Shown in pieces: positions 37,101-49,979 of a stretch of 64,000 nt of DNA (positions within the stretch are counted from its first letter, which is position 1; each line of letters begins with the position of its first letter). Source of the DNA: Aquatica leii (taxonomy: Eukaryota; Arthropoda; Insecta; Coleoptera; Lampyridae); contig CM069439.1 in NCBI GenBank assembly GCA_035610365.1, positions 15,451,533 through 15,515,532 on the forward strand, in the 5' to 3' direction. The notes beneath the pieces are model-generated. The model had not been told where the DNA came from and made no database searches. It saw only the letters and a list, made by a program, of their open reading frames with translations. A program made the position numbers and the translations under genes.

Positions 37101-37330
37101 CAGCAAAATTCAAACCCTTAGATAGCGTTCTCGTGCTACGACCTTGGAAGTCATGAGCTTCTCCTCCGACAATGACATAGACATTTTACTGACCCAAGAG
37201 CCATATGTGTATGTTGAGGGTATAAGATCGCTGGCGCGGCCTTCTTTTTCAACAGGATCACCGCATCCACTTCTACTGATTACCACAGTGCGAAGGCCGT
37301 CAGAGTAGTTACCTTTAGTCATCTAACTAA
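34200..37330 (-). pseudogene. R1-clade LINE ORF2 (endonuclease and RT), degraded
   Basis: Downward from 37330: endonuclease start ILLTQEPYVYVEG (shifted frame), VYWPPSENVRIP, GDFNAKLPFW, and ESDHRLIRFDL near 36570. Then come the RT blocks TGLFLRINLPDLMEM (near 35900), IDISGEGNNVWWPSIIKAL and VPADAVRVIRNYLSSRW (35400-35530), and a thumb region LGPKLSFVKHCSYV and MLTYGLEIWY (34820-35020). The catalytic YADD reads YANN (35234-35245). At least six frame breaks. R1-clade elements include rDNA-specific ones, but no rDNA is seen beside this copy. Confidence 0.8.
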
Positions 37331-37424
37331 TGACAGCAGTGCCGTATCACGTTTGGAAACACCTCTTTAGGTATCGCCGCTAATCTACTTCCTAATATTA
37401 AACATTAACTTACTCTTTCAGATT

Positions 37425-37560
37425 TGATTCAAAACCACCTCGTCTATACGGACTTCCCAAAATTTACAACCAAGGTACGTCTCTTTGACTAATCGTCAGT
37501 ACTATCCAATCTCCTACTTATAAGCTAACCAAGTCCAAGTTACACTAAGTTCCTGTATAT
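37425..37560 (+). pseudogene. Penelope-like element RT, N-terminal fragment
   Basis: PPRLYGLPKIYNQGTSL, a stop, then LIVSTIQSPTYKLTK: the highly conserved first RT block of Penelope-like elements (PPRLYGLPKIHKP...). It lies on the same strand as, but 4 kb downstream of, the C-terminal half at 33300, so the two are in reversed order. Confidence 0.72.
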
Positions 37561-37767
37561 GTGCAACGGCCGAGACGTACCGTATCCCAAGATGGTGTTA
37601 GTGACGAAGCTAGGCGAGATTTTGGCTACGGCCGTGTAATGTCAGCGGATTTCATACTTAATTATGTTTGATCTGAACAAACGAGTGTTGGTCTCACCAC
37701 GCAACTGGCACTCTAAAAGAACCAATAGCTCCACTGAATTCCAGAAATCTGGTATTCGGCGAAAATA

Positions 37768-38168
37768 ACCAAGCAACCATCAATGACATGACGTTTAATA
37801 AACCAAATGTTATTTTCTGAGAGTAACGTCGCTAAATTTCTATCATGTTATTGACTACGTTAGCTTTTTTTGCACATTTGCCAAAACTATATGCCATTTT
37901 GTTTTTCTATCGTTTTGTAGTTTCCGAATTTTTCTTGTATTTAATTTGTATAACGTCATGCAACCAAAAAATAGCGTAAACGTAAATTGTTCAAGTAATG
38001 TTTAAACTAAAGTAAAAACTTAGACATCAAAATTACTTTATTACTGACGTCCAGCTTTACTCAAATTCATTATAAAAAAAGTACTCGTGGTTATATGTGG
38101 GGTACGTTACAAAAATACTTTAATCACGTAAAAGTGATGTAATAAAAACGCGATTTGATTTGCTAGGT
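37768..38168 (-). mobile_element. CCCAAG-type MITE, copy 2
   Basis: The sequence is the reverse complement of the element at 57734-58083 over its whole length, with small indels. Shared blocks include TTTTTATTACATCACTTTTA, GTAACGTACC-CACAT and AGTAACGTCGCTAAATTTCT. Its ends are CCAAGCAAC and, in reverse complement, CCTAGCAAATC. It codes for nothing. Confidence 0.72.
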
Positions 38169-38468
38169 ACGCTTGAGATCTACATGAATTGCCTTGCGTT
38201 CATAAAACGGTCAGCAATCTACTCGATGGTACGTGGCCTAAACAAATATATACGAAGTAGCGGTATAATGCATTCAAGTGCAGGAATCTGCAAACAGTAG
38301 CTTGTCCAACGTAGCGCGACAGAAACACTCGTATTTAAAAAAGATAAGAACCCTTACCGGTGCTTTATTAATGGGTTTTAAACCTTCGGGGACCGTAGGC
38401 TTAGGTTTGACATGAATTAAGAGTCAAATTATTTTGCCGTACGACATATCCTTTAAAGCGAGGAGATA

Positions 38469-38738
38469 CTTAACCATCCTATGCGAAATAATAACATTCT
38501 GCTGAACTTTCATTGTTTATTATTTTGATCGCATCAAGCAACATTGTTTAATACATTCAAACAAACGTTGGAAGACCGGTATGGACCCGGAATCAGCAAC
38601 AAATTTCGAGACTACGAAAAGACAATGATCAAGATTACGAAGGAAGAGTCAAAATAATAAACAATGAAAGTTCAGCAGAATGTTATTATTTCGCATCAAG
38701 CAACATTGTTTAATACATTTAAACTTAACCATCCTATG
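38469..38738. repeat. inverted and direct repeat mosaic
   Basis: A 43-bp arm (38484-38526) recurs as a perfect reverse complement at 38651-38693. Directly after each arm a 33-bp segment (CGCATCAAGCAACATTGTTT...) occurs in the same direction (38530-38562 and 38692-38724). The whole is bounded by direct copies of CTTAACCATCCTATG (38469-38483 and 38724-38738). The unique loop is about 90 bp. Confidence 0.85.
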
Positions 38739-39029
38739 TTTGCTTCAACGACCTCTGCCATTTTTCTACATACTCGTAGGATAGTGGTTTGTCTAGGTGC
38801 TGAACTAGTCAGCAAAGATCGACCAGGAATACAGAGTTAGAAGGAATTAGCACTAAACAGCTTCTTAATAGAGACTGTAGGTTATAAAACCTATCGTGTA
38901 ACAGAAACCGGCCTACAAAGACCAAAAACTAAAATTTGCTTCAATATTTGCGAAAGGTTGCACGACACTATAATTACACAAAATGGAGAAGTTTACTCGA
39001 TGCCGTTGTAGCACTGACTCTTCTTTATT

Positions 39030-39175
39030 ACCGAACAAGGTAATTTTAGATCGAGGAAAGCGTGCACAAGACAAGTATTTCAGCAAATCAAAGATAGGTT
39101 TGAACAAACTGGAGCGGTTTTTGTAAATTTAGCGATAGCGTATGACGCGGTTAATATTATTAAAGAAAAATTATG
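39030..39175 (+). pseudogene. LINE reverse transcriptase fragment
   Basis: The plus strand gives EQGNFRSRKACTRQVFQQI and TGAVFVNLAIAYDAVN, a decayed form of the FRxxRSCTxQVL...VFVDLTAAYDTVNH block of LINE RTs. Only this block is recognisable. Confidence 0.6.
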
Positions 39176-39469
39176 AGTTATATACAAACGGTTAGTAATC
39201 CTACAGATAATTGTCTCAATACTACACAACACAACCAATGTTTTACAGTAACATTTAGTAATATAAGCCGATCAAGCCAACAATGTAATTGCTTATTACC
39301 AAAAACCAACTCAAACCAAACCCAAAAAAAACACATATGTATGTAGTTTACATCTACGTAACTGAAATACAAAAAAACTTATTTCGCATAGAAAACAATT
39401 ACAGAAGACTGAACATCTTTGGTATATCTTAGAGCTACACTCGAGAGGATATTCCAACAGGATGTCTTA

Positions 39470-39642
39470 TAGCCAGTTGCACAATCATAGTTTAAAGTAC
39501 GGTTTAACTAAAATTGGTTTAATTTTGTAATTCTATCATATTATTGGTTAGCACAAAACCAATAACCAATGATATGACAGTATTTTGAACTTAAATCAGA
39601 TTAGTTAAACCGTGGTTTATGCCATGTTTGTGCAATTTGCTC
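39470..39642. mobile_element. Tourist/Harbinger-like hairpin MITE, copy 1
   Basis: About 170 bp with long imperfect inverted arms (left AGCCAGTTGCACAATCATAG, right reversed GAGCAAATTGCACAAACATG), folding around a central ATTGGTTAG / ACCAATAACCAA pair. TTA flanks it on both sides (39467-39469, 39643-39645). It belongs with the element at 51280-51449. Confidence 0.7.
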
Positions 39643-39645
39643 TTA

Positions 39646-40536
39646 AACCAACACCGGTAATAAATATATACACATCCATTAGCGAAAGTAAGAAGATATG
39701 CAATAACATGTTTAAAAACAACAACAACTGATATGTATAGTTATACAGAAACCCAAACCACACTCAAATCGCAAAGAAACGTTATAAACAAAAAAATTAA
39801 ATAGGTGATATGCTGACTTTCGTGCCTTTGTGGGTGCCTATTACACAACCCATTCTAGTCGCGAATCTTTTTAATTTGGCCTGAACACAAACTATAAAGA
39901 CACAAGTTGGGCTCCACTTTCTCTACAACTTGATGGGCTTGGGTTACAATTCTTTATAGGGTTAATTTTATAAAATAAAATGAAATTATAGATTATTATA
40001 AATATTAATGAAAAAACAAGAATACAAGAAATTCTAAATTGTTTAGCGTTTACTTTTAAAAAAATAACGAGCCGGCCCTGGCTAATAGCTAACCTCTAGT
40101 ACGTTACCAATAATTTAAAAATTCGACTAATCGAACTTATCGTATTCATAATGTCTATATTTAGATACTATAAATGTTTTCCCTGTATGAAATTTCTATT
40201 TATTGTTAGATAATTGAACAATAATTGCGAAAATATTTACAGCTAACTTCATTGTATTTTCCACATTGGCTTACGTCAGTTTAGTTCAGTTTGTTTCATA
40301 AAATAATTAATGTTGGGTGTATATACGCGACAAATATGAAAATAATACCACTTATTTGATTGAAATAATTAAAAAGAAAATGATTACGCTCATGCAGTTG
40401 ACTGTAATAGTGATATTGGGTTGTATTAATTAATATTTATTTGAAATATTCGTATTTTTACGTGCCACCTCAGCTTCCTAATAAATTTTCATACGTGCAA
40501 TTTGTAAACATTTAATACTTTTATAAATGAATCAGA
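39646..40536. other. 5' flank of Mon2
   Basis: AT-rich region upstream of the Mon2 start. GAGCCGGCCCTGG near 40069-40081 resembles a hAT-type terminus (CAGGGCCGG in reverse), but no partner was found. No clear TATA box; the promoter is not resolved. Confidence 0.4.
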
Positions 40537-43500
40537 ATGGCATTTGAAAGTTCCACAGGCCTCGACGTCTCACAAGCTTTCATAGAATCATTACAAAATG
40601 ATTTTAAAAATCTCTCACTGGAAACTAAGAAAAAATACCCACAAATTAAAGAGGTACGTAAACCAATATTCTGATGGTTTTTAATCGTTTAATTTGTAGT
40701 CATGCGAAGAGGCAATTGTCAAACTACGAAATTCTGGGCCAAGCTCACAAAATTCTATATATTACACAATTAATCAAGTAATGTATCCCCTTGTGCAAGG
40801 TTGTGAATCAAAGGATATTAAACTTATTAAGGTAATTTGGTTCTGATAGTTTTATAATGCGAAAGCACAAAGAATACTTTTTATAAAGTGTGGCATAAGC
40901 AAAATACACGTAAACGTATATTAGTTGATTTGGGACTAATATAATTTAATGACCTAAATTTTCTGTGTATTCTTACTTTATATAGTCCTATTATATTCAA
41001 TTACTGTCTCAGTCTTGTCGACACAGATTTAATAATTATCATTGACAAAAAAATTCTTTCTCATAATACATTGTTTATTATATTTTGCTTGGGAAAATAT
41101 CACTCGAGTACTTATTTATTACCTGGCACGTAATTCTACAAACACACTCAAGAACGGTTCCAATTATATAACAAGATTTCTAGAAGTTAATTTATTTTCA
41201 AATAAAGAGATTTAGGTGTTTTATCAATGTTTAAATTGGGATAGGAAAGTTTTTTACAGATTGTGACTAATCTATTCGTCATAAAGGGATTACTCAGAGC
41301 AAACCGAAGTTTCAGAAAATCATCTACAAAATCTAATAAGTTTTAACTGTACGTGTACAAATTTCTTTGTCTTTCCAAGACGTTGATAATTCATATAACT
41401 TTAGAAACTTTACAGTATGTTTGGATTTAGGTTAAAACATAGGCAAGTTTTTCAGGTTTTAAACTTGCCAACTTTTCACATATCCTAGCGCTCGTGTTCT
41501 TTTTGCTCTAATTTAGAAATTTAGATTATGTACTACTAAGCTTGGTAATAGGGGAAATAACGTTTCTATCTTGTGGACATCCTTTAACATCAGGAACTTC
41601 ATTTCATTGTTATCGCCCAATGAGCTTGTGATTCTTTCTTTACTAGCAGTTGCTTTTGTAAGTCTTCGGAATCGAGTCAAGACGAGAGTGTCAATTCCTT
41701 GACTGCCTGGGAAACTTTCGATTTTCCGTACCCGCTTATAGTTGATCATTTAGAAGATACGTCGATTTTAGTACTAAGTTTTTCTGTTCTGTTGTGTTTG
41801 AAGCTTATACCAATGAAAGTATTTCTCAACAAATGTTAAAACCGTTGTTCTGTTACTTTTTGGTATCTGTAAAATGAAATGCGCCCTGTACCGGATTTGT
41901 TTTTAGTGTTGCCTCCCTATTATACAAAAACTGATTACTCAACAAGTAGTTGATCAAAAAGGTGCTAGATACATAACGGATACATTATGGAGCTTAATGG
42001 AATCCGGTATAGAAGAAGTAAAAATTTTACAGTCAGTAACTTTACTCTTAACGACCAACACAATCGTGCATGGAGAAACGTTAGCTAGGGTAAGTATGTC
42101 TAACCCAGCAGGACTAAGGAGTTTATTGAAGTTTTCCAGACTTTGGTGTTATGTTTTCGATTGCATTTTACTAAGAACTCGACAACGATAAATACGGCTG
42201 GAGCTACTGTTCGTCAATTAGTTAACTTAGTCTTTGAAAGGGTAGTAGCTGAAGACGAGCAAATGTCTGCATTGGAAAATGCTCCGTTACCTCGACAAGT
42301 GAATTTGGAAGATCTCAAAACTCCTAGCGGTATTGCACCTAAGGGTTTGCCGCCATGTGCAGCTGACGCATATTTACTTTTCCAAGATTTAGTACAACTT
42401 GTAAACGCCGATCAACCATATTGGTTGATCGGAATGACTGAAATGACTCGAACCTTTGGTTTGGAATTGCTAGAATCTGTTCTAACACAGTTTTCTATAG
42501 TGTTTTTCAAGGTGAGTCTGTTTACAGTACGGAAAACTGAATTTCTAACGAATTCGATTTTTCATACTTGACTTATGTAGACATTCTAAAAGTAAAAAAA
42601 GAATTCATTCTAGAACGCCGAATTCAGCTTTTTATTAAAAGAAAGGGTGTGTGCATTAGTTATAAAATTATTTTCGCCTAACATTAAATACAGAAACTCG
42701 ATACCCGCTAGTATTCAACAAGCCACGCCTTTCGACAAACCTTATTTTCCCATTAGTATGCGACTACTTCGGGTTGTCTCAATTTTAATTCAAAAGTATC
42801 ATAGTCTATTGGTAAGAATAAATCGTATAATTAAATCGGTGAGTACATGTACACAGTAAAATTGTAGGTGACTGAATGTGAAATATTTTTATCTTTGATT
42901 GTGAAATTTTTGGATCCTGATAAGCCTACGTGGCAAAGATCGTTAGCGCTCGAAGTTTTACATAAAATGACGATACAACCTGAATTGTTAAATTCCTTTT
43001 GCGAATGTTATGATTTAAAAAAGCACACCACTAGCATTTTTCAAGATATAGTGAATTCTTTAGGCGCTTACGTCCAGTCGCTATTCGTGAATCCTCAACT
43101 GCAATGTACTAGTACAAGTATGTACGTAGTTTAAAGAAGCGTTTCACCTAACGAAGTTTATTCTAGTTCCTGTCACACAAGGCCAATCTCCCGTATTTAT
43201 AGCCGGTGGAATACCTACAACCTCGGGAGTATCTCCACAACCTGGATTTTTCTCTCGAGGTGTTTGGCTACCACTAGTTATAACATTTCCAACGGGCACA
43301 GCTAAGTCTACTTAGTAAGTGATTAGGGTTCATTTTGGCTTAAGTTGTAACCATTTGTTTTCAGTTTAGAAGTATTGGACAAAATCGAACCTCCACTAAT
43401 CCCCGATGGTTATGGCATATCAATCGCCTATGCCTGCTTATTAGAAATAATACGTTCTTTACACATAACTATAGTACCTCAACAACAAACAGATGGACAA

Positions 43501-46500
43501 ACTGTTACGTTTGCATCTAACGAAAATGATAAAGATTTACACTGTCAACTAATCAGTTCCAGTTGGTGTGGTTTGATAGCTGCTTTAAGTCCGCTAATTG
43601 AAGCTAGTACTGACGAATCAATCACAGAAAATGTTTTAAAAGCCGTACAAACGTATGCGTCTTTATGCGGAATGTTAGATCTTCAAGTGCCAAGAGATGC
43701 TTTTATTACTGCTATTTGTAAATCTTCACTACCGCCACATTATGCCTTAACAGTATTAAATACAGTAACTCCTGGGATGAACATAAGAGGTACTGTTTTT
43801 TTTTTTGCTAATTTGATCGAGATTGATTTGTATGGGTTGATCTCCCATTGACTTATTTTTTCAGCTTAAATTTGTACTTTGTATAATGCATTTTATTTAT
43901 GGAAACTCGAACGTCACCCATTTTATGCACTAGTCATATATTGGTAATTATTTTATTGACTATATCCCATAGATTTTTAAAAATATAAAAAAAGACAATT
44001 GATTAGCTTCATCAAAAATAAAAAAACCGAGGCACTACATGCGATTATATTAACTGACAGCTAACTATTTACCCTTTAATTATTTAACTATCTATAAAAA
44101 CTAACTACTAAAACTATATCCTAAATTGCCAACGTTGCTAACTCGTCACTATTGCTCAAACCTGTTCGTTCAACCGTGATTGCATCTATGCTTAATAATC
44201 ATTTTCCTAATACTTTTTCGTCCGTTTACACCACCCATATTTGAAAAGTGAATCACAGACTCTTGTGTTGTGATCCGCTTAAATTTGAGTAGGCAACAAT
44301 AAATACATGTTACAAGTTAAGCAAAAATAATTAAATATAAACATGATTTCACATTAAAACAATATCTTATATTAGAAAAAAAATGTTGCAATATTAACAG
44401 AAGAGTCTAGTTAAGATAGGCTAGTAAGCACAACATAATATTAATAATAAAATTATTATGCGATTAGCATCGTCTGTAGTGCACTTCACATTGTTTTCAG
44501 CTTCACAGTTCACTTATTGTTTCTCACTACGACTACGCCACTAATAATTATTAATACAGAGAAATGTTTTCGTATCTTGCGTTAGTTTGCAATTTTTTAT
44601 TGTGGTCGAGTATTTATGTAATTTATTCTCTGACGTTGCCCTTGATTCTGACACCTGCCTTTATAACTAATTTTGTTTTCGTGATGTTGCAGTTTTCAGC
44701 GCCGTTGGTTGTAAGTTCTTCTGACATGCCTCGTGCGATGTATGATGATTTCATTTTTAGAGTCAGTTTTCTCGGATTTAAAATTTTTCACCCGACACTA
44801 AATAAATTAATTTGTCATATAACTTCAGTTAAGTTAATTGTAGATAGATCGGTTAGTGTGCTGTAAGGATGACATCCGAGGCACTTTATTTAAATTGCTT
44901 TTTATTTCTTATATTTGCGATTACATTAACCGATAATTAACTATTCGCCTTTAAATATTTAACTATATTCTAAACTAACTAAACTAAAAATATATCCTAA
45001 TGACCCACTTATTTTATTTATATGTAATGGAATTCCCAGCGTTGCTAACTCGTTACTATTGCTCGAAGCTGTTCGTTCAATCGTAATTATATATATATTA
45101 AAATATATGTAGTGGCACCTCACTAGTTTGTAGAAGTTTTTCTCACACGGTACTTACGCCAGCGCTTATCTCAACCCGTGTTGCCAAAACCAGGGTAGAT
45201 ATTTAAGTACGGGGCGAGTCTATTTGGAACTAAAAAGTGCGTTTATAGTTCGAGCAAATAACCAAGATTTTTGTTTTTGGCTTTTTATTAAAAATAATGT
45301 ACCTAGATTTTTTTAAATTCAATAAAATATGGGATTTTTTAATGAAATATTGGAAATCTAAATTTGTTTTAGTTCAGAGAGTGGATAATCCAGAGGTTCA
45401 TTCACAATATATAGCCCCATATGGAGAAAGTGACTATCGACAACAGGTTGTAGCTGTGGGTACGCCATTGCCTACATCGTCATTGCCTGTTGGTTAGTCT
45501 AAAAGTGTTATCAAAAAAACACCATTTTTTAGCTTAATTTACAGGTACTCAACAGGGTCCCGTAATGTTAACAGCAAAAAATCTCCAATCGATGCGAGCA
45601 TTGCTCAACCTGGCTCATTGTCATGGTAGCATATTAGGAACATCGTGGCATTTAGTGTTAACGACTTTACAACATTTAGTTTGGATATTAGGACTTAAAC
45701 CGTCAACTGGTGGTAGTTTAAAAGCGGGACGTACGACCGCAGACTCAAATGCTGTTATAACAACAGCCGTGATGGCAGATTTGCCCGTACTTTCGACAAT
45801 GCTCAGTCGACTTTTTGAATCTAGTCAATATTTGGACGACGTGGCTTTACACCATTTAATAAACGCACTATGTAAACTGTCCCAAGAAGCTATGGAATTA
45901 GCGTATTCGAATAGAGTAAGATTTCGGCCCTTAGAATTATTCAGATTTCATGTTTTGAATACAGGAACCATCTTTATTTGCCGTTGCTAAATTACTTGAA
46001 ACTGGATTGGTGAACATGTCACGCATCGAAGTTTTGTGGCGCCCTCTGACCAATCACTTACTCGAAGTGTGTCATCATCCACATATAAGAATGAGAGAGT
46101 GGGGCGTCGAAGCTATAACGTACCTGGTAAAATCCGCTTTGCAGTATAAGTACCCGGTACCTCTCCGCGAAAACCAAAAGTTACAAACTTTACTTTTGGG
46201 GCCTTTAGCCGAACTATCGTCAGTACCACATGGTGACGTTAGGCAACGTCAGTTAGAATGTGTCTTACAAATATTACACGGAGCTGGAGAGACTTTATCT
46301 CACGGATGGCCACTAATTCTTAGCATTATTGGCGCGGTGTCTGATCACCACGGGTACTAACAACAACGGTTTTCTTTCTTAGACTAATATTTCTTTACTA
46401 GGGAAAATTTGATCCGCATCGCTTTCCAGTGTCTTCAGCTTGTAATTACGGACTTCTTATTGGTGATGCGTTGGAGATGTTTGCCAATATGCGTCGACAC

Positions 46501-48966
46501 TGTTGCAAAATTCGGTTCTCAAACCCAAGAATTAAATATTTCTTTAACAGCTGTCGGACTAATGGTAAATTACTTTAATTAAAAAGCTCGTTTCTAATTT
46601 TTTATAAACTTAGTGGAACATTTCCGATTATTTTCATCAAAATCAAGCCAAGTTGACTCAAAATTTAAATGAAGATATTTCGGTGTTACCCGACTTTCCG
46701 GGTACTTTAAACATGCCAAGCTTTGATAAACTGTGGATGTGTCTTTACGCAAGACTGGGAGACTTGTGCGTTGATCCCCGTCCCGCTGTTAGAAAATCCG
46801 CCGGACAGACTTTATTTTCTACGATTTCTGCTCACGGCAGTCTTTTGAAACAATCTACATGGCAAGCAGTATTATGGCAAGTACTTTTTCCACTGCTGGA
46901 TAAAGTGCGCAGTCTTTCAAACGCTGCTAGTAACGAAAAAGTAGATACAGGTATAACGTCGATGTAGTTAGTACATTTAAATAGACTTTTATTATAGGCG
47001 GAAATATTCTTATCCACCATACAAGAAACACTGCCCAAAAACAATGGGCCGAAACGCAAGTTTTAACTTTATCCGGAGTCGCCCGTGTGTTTAATACCAA
47101 ACGTCAATTGTTGCAATCGTTAGGTGATTTTCCTAGGGCGTGGTCTTTGCTCTTAGAGTTTATAGAAAATGCAGCGTTGAGCAAAAACAACGAAGTGTCT
47201 TTTTCAGCACTAAAATCCTTCCAAGAAATTCTATACCTGAATAAAAATCAAAGTATGGATAATAAAATTGTGTCCAATGAAGAAACGGACATTTGGGCCA
47301 TCGCGTGGAAAGTATGGATAAAAATTGGTACCGAAGTAACGGTACCTTTATTAGAAGACGAATTAGTCGAAGACTTTTACTTACCTAGTCAAGCGTTTCT
47401 GACAGCGCTTATACAGATTTTCCCCAACGTCTTTCACCACATTAAAAATAGTTTTAATTTAGAAGATTTAAAACAATTGTGTTTAGTGTTAACAAATGCT
47501 GTTACCGTTCCTGTTCACGGAGAAAGTGCTTCGTATATTCTTCCAAGTGCGGTGGATGTCAGTTTAACGCCTCTGCACGATGGTATTCTACACGCAATGG
47601 AACTGTTACAAAAAGAAGCCGTATCTAGAACGAATAGCAAAATGATACCAGAGATTTTCAAACAACTTTTAATATTCGGCAAATTTACTTGTAATCCACC
47701 GAATTTTTCTAAATTTGACATAAAACATGCAAATAAAATGGCGGCAGAATGGATAAGCATGAACTATATACCTTTCGGAGAAAAATCGATTAACATGTCG
47801 GTGAAACTATACGAAAAAACTGCAGAATATAATGATGTGATAAATGCCAACGTTCTACATGATATAATCGTAGCCCTACATTGTCCTTTAGCTTTAAAAT
47901 ATAATTGCGTTTCTACTAGTACCTGGAAGTTAGCCGCTAGTAGTTTAATAACAGTTTTAAGGGTCGGATTACCAGTAGCTAGAAATCATAGTAATCAATT
48001 TGCTTCGATGTGGAACGAACTGGCAGTTACGCTTAACGAATTTTTGTTTCCTAAAACGTAAGGTTTCATCACAGTGTTGTTCTTATTAAATTATTTTTTA
48101 TAGTTGCGCACCTTCTGATCGTGGTTTAGATGAATTGGTAGCTGATGAAGCAACTGATTGTCAGTTGATCGAACTACTACGTACAGAAGTGCTCCCGTAC
48201 TCCGCAAATATACCCAAACAATTTATTTTGAAAGTTGTAGTCCTTTTAAATCGTGGTTCTATTCATTCTGCCACAAATATAGATTGCGAGACTGAATTAA
48301 CGCTGCGCGAAGAATTTGCTAAAATTTGTTTCGAGACTTTGTTGCAGTTTTCTTTAATCGACGGTGATAATGAAGCTATGGTAATAGGGGAAGAGAAAGA
48401 AGGCGTTGCCGGAAAATTAGCCGTAACGGCACTTTTACACAGATTTCAAGAAGTTTTAAAAAAATACATAGATGACGAAAAACTTAGTGGAAAATGTCCT
48501 TTGCCGAGGTAACCTGGTTCCATTTTAAGGTACAGTGAAAAAATTCGTTTGTTGCAGATATCGACTGTCTGAAGTTTCTTTTGTTCTTAAAGCAGTAACT
48601 ACTTTAATTATATCTATGAAAAAAGCTTCAGTTGGTAAAGGTATGTAAAAGTAATTGTATTTAAGTGATTTTGTTAGTGGGGCTAAGTTCTAATTATAGT
48701 TTTTTGTTTTCTGGAATTATTTATTTAATTTTCCGATGTTTTTTATATGTCGCCTTACAAATTACATTTTGATTGCAGAAGACAATACCGCATGGGAACA
48801 ACTCATAGGTTTATATCCATATCTGGTAGAATGCACAACTACAACATCCTCCCAAGTAGCAAGACCTTTACGTGAAGCTCTTTTACAATTCTCCGATTTG
48901 CTCCAACCGCCTTTTTGCAAATCATCTATTACAAATGGGGTAAAAAACTCCAGTGCAATATTTTAA
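40537..48966 (+). CDS. mon2: Mon2 homologue (BIG/Sec7-related Golgi scaffold), complete
   Basis: Seventeen exons join in phase: 40537-40653, 40700-40831, 41907-42089, 42140-42511, 42614-42811, 42868-43117, 43167-43314, 43365-43789, 45373-45492, 45545-45915, 45965-46353, 46402-46564, 46614-46950, 46998-48057, 48104-48508, 48558-48640, 48779-48966. The sum is 4941 nt, or 1646 residues plus stop, close to the usual 1650-1720 of the family. The start [15 protein letters not shown] and the DCB-like [20 protein letters not shown] match Mon2. Later marks are [53 protein letters not shown] and [19 protein letters not shown]. Mon2 resembles Arf-GEFs of the BIG class but has no Sec7 domain. With Dopey/DOP1 it acts at trans-Golgi and endosome membranes in retrieval traffic; in flies it is also needed for germ-plasm anchoring. 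All introns have GT-AG ends and most are about 50 bp. No frame damage is seen. Confidence 0.95.
44027..44190 (+). repeat. direct repeat in Mon2 intron 8, copy 1
   Basis: CCGAGGCACT, a GCGATTA-ATTAAC block, ATTTAACTAT, TATATCCTAA and CGTTGCTAACTCGT-ACTATT occur here and in the same order at 44875-45091, with small indels. The pair is separated by about 680 bp and could be the terminal repeats of a small LTR-type (TRIM-like) insertion. Confidence 0.7.
44875..45091 (+). repeat. direct repeat in Mon2 intron 8, copy 2
   Basis: The second copy of the repeat at 44027. It has an extra 25-bp stretch (ACCCACTTATTTTATTTATA) absent from copy 1 and ends in a TA run. No coding capacity is recognised between the copies. 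Confidence 0.7.
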
Positions 48967-49427
48967 AAATTAGAAAAAAAACAAAATCTTTTTTTCAACA
49001 CGGTATTACCTAACATCATGGATCAACAATGTTACCAAGTTACTTTCTTCCTAAAAAAAATTTTTTAATGTCATATTTAATCCAATTCAGTGCCATAAAT
49101 AATGTGTTTTTACTTATATACCGAAAAATGTTGTTTTCAATGTATTTCCCAAAGTTTAAAAAAAATTACTTTAACGACTGTAATATCATATCAATTTAGA
49201 AGTAAACAGTGCTGTTGTAAACAGTATATTAGTTCGGCAGTATGTGCTGATCACGATTCATTTAATCCAGTATTCAATCCTTATTCTTAAAGACATTTTC
49301 AACATTAAAAGTATATAAATGTTACTTAGAGTGTGTTAGTTTTTTTACACGTACTTTTGTTTAAAGAGTGGTATATTTGTTAAATTTGTCGTAGTATAAT
49401 ACATATATATTTTTTTTGTAAATACTG

Positions 49428-49433
49428 AATAAA
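49428..49433 (+). terminator. Mon2 polyadenylation signal candidate
   Basis: AATAAA about 460 bp after the stop, followed by a T-rich stretch. The 3' UTR would be roughly 490 bp. Confidence 0.5.
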
Positions 49434-49439
49434 TTATTC

Positions 49440-49979
49440 AACATTTATTTATTTTGATGGTCTTATAGGTCTTATGTAGGTAGTTTTGACGACCCATACA
49501 TTTGAAGGCCTCTTCATCCCCAGAAAGCTTGCCATACATGTTTTGGTTGGTAATTTGAGTAGCTCCATTAAAAGCTTCTAACAATTTTGTTTGTGTATAC
49601 GATTGCCTCAAACTATTTTTCTGTTCTTACCTAAATTGATCGCATGTACGGAATACATGCGACGAATGTACGTAAAATGTTCAATCAACTATAACATTTG
49701 TTTTTTTTATTATATGTTCAAATTTGTGTCACTAATGAAAATTTGATAATAGTGCATTTACAAACTATTTGTTTTTCATTTACTTTTTTTTAGAACTGGC
49801 ATTTAATTAGCAGTTAACTCTAGATCACCGTTAATAAATTTATTTACCGTAGAGTTAAATTGGCTTTATCATTTCCGACTTTAAGCATATTGGCTAATGT
49901 TACTTAAATAACAGCCAAATAATTGTTTTAATATTTCTGAAGTTAATAATTTTTTATTATGTATTTTATGATAAACGTT
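49440..49979. other. intergenic DNA downstream of Mon2
   Basis: AT-rich. No gene or repeat recognised. Confidence 0.45.

Noticed and set aside
40069..40081. GAGCCGGCCCTGG as a hAT end
   Set aside because: Matches a common terminal word, but no transposase part or opposite end lies nearby.
44564..44866. 100-codon hydrophobic frame in Mon2 intron 8
   Set aside because: It lies between the direct repeats, has no recognised domain and no fitting splice phase with Mon2 exons.
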